The notes beneath the pieces are model-generated. The model was given only the letters and a program-made list of their open reading frames with translations. It was not told the origin of the DNA and searched no databases. DNA of 64,000 nt, from contig NZ_JACHTG010000004.1 in NCBI RefSeq assembly GCF_014250675.1, positions 372,001 through 436,000 on the forward strand. Direction: 5' to 3'. The DNA comes from Cetobacterium sp. 8H (GTDB lineage Bacteria > Fusobacteriota > Fusobacteriia > Fusobacteriales > Fusobacteriaceae). Positions 61,023 to 64,000 of the stretch are shown here, in pieces (position 1 is the stretch's first letter; each line of letters starts with the position of its first letter). A program made the translations under genes and the position numbers.

Positions 61023-62480
61023 ATGTTACACAGAAGAAAAAATGGAGAAGAGAAAGAAAAGGAGTATATGTTTACCCCAGATAATTCAACGACACCATTA
61101 TTTGGAAGTTCTGAAGCGAGCCATATTTTACCGAGGGAAACTATAAATGAAAAGGCTATCAATCCCAACATTGCATACCAATTAATATCTGATGAAATGA
61201 TGCATGATGGAAATCCTAGATACAATCTTTGTACTTTTGTTCAAACATATATGGAACCTGAAGCAAAACAAGTTATGGTAGATGCAATTGCTACAAATGC
61301 CATTGATAAAGCTGAATATCCACAGACAACAGAAGTAGAAAAAAGATGCGTAAATATTATTTCAGATTTATGGAATGCTCCTAAAGATGAAGAATATATG
61401 GGTACATCAACAGTTGGTTCATCTGAAGCATGTATGCTTGGTGGAATGGCTATGAAATTTAGATGGAGAAAAAGAGCTCAAGCTTTAGGAATAGACATAA
61501 ATGCAAAAAAACCAAATCTTATCGTGAGTTCAGGATTCCAAGTTGTTTGGGAAAAATTCTGTGTATATTGGGATGTTGAAATAAGAGAAATTCCTATGAA
61601 ATCTTTAGATGAGTTATACTTAGATCCTAAGGCTGCTGTAGCTGCGTGTGACGAGTATACAATCGGTATCGTTCCTATTATGGGTATAACATATACTGGT
61701 ACTTTTGATGATATTGTAGCTCTTGATAAAGAGGTAGAAGAATATAATAAAACAGCTAAAATATCGGTACCAATTCACGTGGATGCTGCATCTGGAGGAT
61801 TATACTTACCATTTGTAAATCCTGAATTGGTTTGGGACTTTAGACTTAAAAACGTTATTTCGATAAGTACATCAGGACATAAATTTGGATTAGTATATCC
61901 TGGACTTGGTTGGGTAATGTGGAGAGATAAACAATATCTACCTGAAGAATTACTATTCAAAGTAGCATATTTAGGTGCATTTGAACCTACATTCCAAATT
62001 AACTTCTCAAGACCTGGAAGTCAAATCTGGGCTCAATACTACAACTTCGTAAGATGGGGTAGAGAGGGTTATAAAGCTGTACATGAAAAATCAAGAGATG
62101 TAGGATTATTCCTAACAAAAGGATTAGAAAAATTAGAAATATTTAAAATATTAAACTCTGGAGAGAATATTCCAATAGTATGTTGGATGTTAAAAGCTGA
62201 TGAAAAAAGAGCATGGACAGAGTATGATTTAGCAGATAGATTAAGATACTACGGTTGGCAACTACCTGCTTATCCACTTCCTAAAAATCTGGAAGATGTA
62301 TCTATAATGAGAGTTGTAGTAAGAGCTGACCAAAGTATGGAACAGATATCATTACTACTTAAAGACATGAAAGATTCAATCGATTATCTAAATGAACATG
62401 TGACAGTTAAAAAAGATATTCAAAAAACAGAAGATACTGTAGTTGGATACTCTCATAATGAAAAAAGATATAAAAAATAA
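61023..62480 (+). CDS. gadB: Glutamate decarboxylase
   Basis: PLP-dependent enzyme converting glutamate to GABA and CO2, consuming a proton. PLP lysine in ISTSGHKFGLVYPGLGW near residue 278 and the HVDAASGG motif upstream. Length 485 aa. AGGAGG precedes the ATG. Physically separate from gadC (about 7 kb away, opposite strand). It partners GadC and GlsA functionally. Confidence 0.96.
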   Translation: MLHRRKNGEEKEKEYMFTPDNSTTPLFGSSEASHILPRETINEKAINPNIAYQLISDEMMHDGNPRYNLCTFVQTYMEPEAKQVMVDAIATNAIDKAEYPQTTEVEKRCVNIISDLWNAPKDEEYMGTSTVGSSEACMLGGMAMKFRWRKRAQALGIDINAKKPNLIVSSGFQVVWEKFCVYWDVEIREIPMKSLDELYLDPKAAVAACDEYTIGIVPIMGITYTGTFDDIVALDKEVEEYNKTAKISVPIHVDAASGGLYLPFVNPELVWDFRLKNVISISTSGHKFGLVYPGLGWVMWRDKQYLPEELLFKVAYLGAFEPTFQINFSRPGSQIWAQYYNFVRWGREGYKAVHEKSRDVGLFLTKGLEKLEIFKILNSGENIPIVCWMLKADEKRAWTEYDLADRLRYYGWQLPAYPLPKNLEDVSIMRVVVRADQSMEQISLLLKDMKDSIDYLNEHVTVKKDIQKTEDTVVGYSHNEKRYKK

Positions 62481-62512
62481 TAGTTGTTTATACTAAATAA
62501 TTTTTAGTATGG

Positions 62513-62557
62513 CCCCCTCTTAAATGTAAATTATTTACAATAAAAGAGGGGGTTTTT
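62513..62557 (+). terminator. Terminator of gadB
   Basis: Nine-bp GC-rich stem CCCCCTCTT/AAGAGGGGG enclosing an inner GTAAAT/ATTTAC hairpin, then T5. Confidence 0.85.
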
Positions 62558-62640
62558 ATTATAAATAAAAAGGACAGACAATTTACTTCTTGTAGAATAT
62601 CTTGTAAAAGCAATTAAAATATTTATACGAGGTGATTTTT

Positions 62641-63933
62641 ATGACGGAAACATCCGCTAACAAACTCGGCTTTTGGAGCATATTTTTTTTGGGGATAAAT
62701 TCAATTATTGGATCTGGAATTTTTCTTCTTCCAAGTAAAGCTTATGCTGACGTTGGAGTTGCAAGTATTGTTGTAATTATTATCAACGCCATTTTAGCTC
62801 TCTGTTTAGCTCTTTGTTTTGCTGAAACTTCAAGCATTTTTGATAAAAATGGTTCTTCCTTTGTCTATGCTAAAGAAGCTTTTGGAAATTTTGTCGGATT
62901 TGAGATTGGTATGTTTGCTTGGTTTATTGGGATTGTTAGTTGGGCTGCAGAAATCCAAGGTTTCCTGACCACATTAGGCGGTTTATATCCCAGTTTTTTA
63001 GATCCCTATTACAATAAATTAGCCGTTATTGGAATTGGAATCTTTTTAGGTCTTTTGAATTATTTAGGTATAAAATTCTCTAAGATATTAAATAATGTGA
63101 TTACGGTTAGTAAGTTAGTTCCGTTATTTCTTTTTATTTTAATTGGGATTTTCTTCATTAATTTTTCCGATTTCACACCTTTAATCCCAAAAATAAGTCA
63201 GGGTCTTTCAACTGGAAATTTAGGTGTTGCAACCCTAGTTATATTCTATGCTTTTACTGGATTTGATCTTTTAGCTGTAGCTGCTGAAGACATGGATAAT
63301 CCTACCAAAAACCTACCTAAGGCTATTATTTCGGTTATGATCTTTTGTTCTGTTTTTTACCTTCTAATTATGGTGCTATGCATTGGCCTTTTAGGCGATA
63401 AACTTGCTACAAGTACTCTTCCTATTGCTGCTGCTACAGCTTCTGTATTTGGTAAATCAGGATTTTTATTTATAATTTTTGCGACTCTAATCTCTATTGG
63501 AGGTATTACTATCGCTCTATCTTTTATTGCTCCTAGATCAGTTCAAGCTCTTGCAGACAATAATTATCTACCTTCAATTTTTAATAAAAAAGGAAGATTT
63601 GGAACTGCTGGTTTTGCAATTCTTATAACAACTGCTATCACTGTTTCTCTTGCACTTTATGGAAACTTTATATTTCTTGCTAGTTTAACAGTTATTGCTC
63701 GTTTAATTGAATTTATCTCCACAGCTATGTCTGTTTTAGTTTTTAGAAAAAGAAAAATGAAAGCACTATATAAAATTCCACTAGGACCAATCATTCCATT
63801 GACAGCAATTGTTTTATCTATCTGGCTACTATATCAGTCATCTTTAGAAAAAATAATTTTTATTCTTATCGGTTTTTTCATTGGATATCTTTTTTATATT
63901 TTTTATGCAAAAAAACAATTAAAAAAGGAGTAA
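62641..63933 (+). CDS. APC-family amino-acid permease
   Basis: Twelve-helix amino acid transporter of 430 aa. The first-helix signature GINSIIGSGIFLLPSKAY binds substrate carboxyl and amine groups; YAFTGFDLLAVAAEDMDNPTKNLPKA is a conserved loop. Substrate not assignable. GAGGTG before ATG 62641 sets the start; an upstream GTG is also open. It follows gadB but beyond a terminator, so it has its own transcript. Confidence 0.9.
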   Translation: MTETSANKLGFWSIFFLGINSIIGSGIFLLPSKAYADVGVASIVVIIINAILALCLALCFAETSSIFDKNGSSFVYAKEAFGNFVGFEIGMFAWFIGIVSWAAEIQGFLTTLGGLYPSFLDPYYNKLAVIGIGIFLGLLNYLGIKFSKILNNVITVSKLVPLFLFILIGIFFINFSDFTPLIPKISQGLSTGNLGVATLVIFYAFTGFDLLAVAAEDMDNPTKNLPKAIISVMIFCSVFYLLIMVLCIGLLGDKLATSTLPIAAATASVFGKSGFLFIIFATLISIGGITIALSFIAPRSVQALADNNYLPSIFNKKGRFGTAGFAILITTAITVSLALYGNFIFLASLTVIARLIEFISTAMSVLVFRKRKMKALYKIPLGPIIPLTAIVLSIWLLYQSSLEKIIFILIGFFIGYLFYIFYAKKQLKKE

Positions 63934-63950
63934 AGCTTTACTCCTTTTTA
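63923..63950 (+). terminator. Terminator of the APC permease gene
   Basis: Perfect palindrome with arm AAAAGGAGTAAAG that includes the stop codon, followed by T5. Confidence 0.8.
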
Positions 63951-64000
63951 CTATTTATATTAAATAATCTTTCAAATTTAAATTCGTTCTCTAAAAAAAC

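Overview
The window is AT-rich DNA from an anaerobic or microaerophilic Gram-negative bacterium. The mix of a diderm envelope (OmpA-like lipoprotein, heptosyltransferase-type glycosyltransferases, beta-barrel proteins) with Clostridium-like regulation (L-box, purine and GEMM riboswitches, DisA, PerR, CsoR) points to Fusobacteriota, probably a Fusobacteriaceae member such as Fusobacterium or Cetobacterium. The genus is inference. There are about 64 protein genes and six tRNA genes. I see no rRNA, CRISPR array, prophage or insertion sequence.

Layout. 1-3.9 kb: BMP-family solute-binding protein, then copper control (copA-csoR with a CsoR-type operator). 3.9-14.7 kb: a long leftward run plsX-fabH-fabD-acpP-fabF-rnc-radical SAM-rng-coaD-radA-disA, joining fatty-acid synthesis, RNA processing, CoA and c-di-AMP/DNA repair. 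14.7-24.4 kb: rpmF/yceD, ychF, a lysine-riboswitch-controlled NhaC-family transporter, tpiA-gpmI, and an rnhB-yraN-Zn ribbon-comF cluster behind a pseudouridine synthase. 24.5-28.4 kb: two tandem outer-membrane barrel paralogues, an encapsulin with its encapsulated ferritin, and a small stand-alone sigma factor. 28.4-32.3 kb: proS and recG. 32.3-33.5 kb: a GEMM (cyclic-dinucleotide) riboswitch ahead of two secreted DUF4402-like proteins. 33.6-39.5 kb: a guanine-riboswitch-controlled NCS2 purine permease, yebC, a GT9 transferase, a degenerate uracil-DNA-glycosylase-like protein, a WalJ-like MBL protein, and perR-superoxide reductase-rubredoxin. 39.5-41.4 kb: GNAT, truA and the tRNA cluster Pro-Gly-Arg-His-Lys-Leu. 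41.5-50 kb: OmpA-like lipoprotein, FMN-binding protein, 5'-nucleotidase, a YeiH-type transporter with two unknown small proteins, and asrABC dissimilatory sulfite reductase behind a perfect FNR-type box. 50-64 kb: RluA synthase, the acid/nitrogen operon aguA-aguB-gadC-glsA, a dicarboxylate symporter, DedA, GT9, a two-component system, gadB, and an APC permease.

How the parts work together. Oxygen and iron defence is represented by PerR, superoxide reductase, rubredoxin and an iron-storing encapsulin. Acid and nitrogen metabolism is represented by glutaminase, GadC, GadB, agmatine deiminase and N-carbamoylputrescine amidase, which release ammonia or consume protons. Anaerobic sulfite respiration is placed under probable FNR-family control. 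Three riboswitch classes are visible. The GEMM element controlling DUF4402 proteins, the enlarged YeiH transporter with unknown partners, and the GadC with an extra charged tail are the least ordinary items.

Start codons were moved from the longest open frame to an internal start where a Shine-Dalgarno sequence clearly decided it; this is noted per gene.
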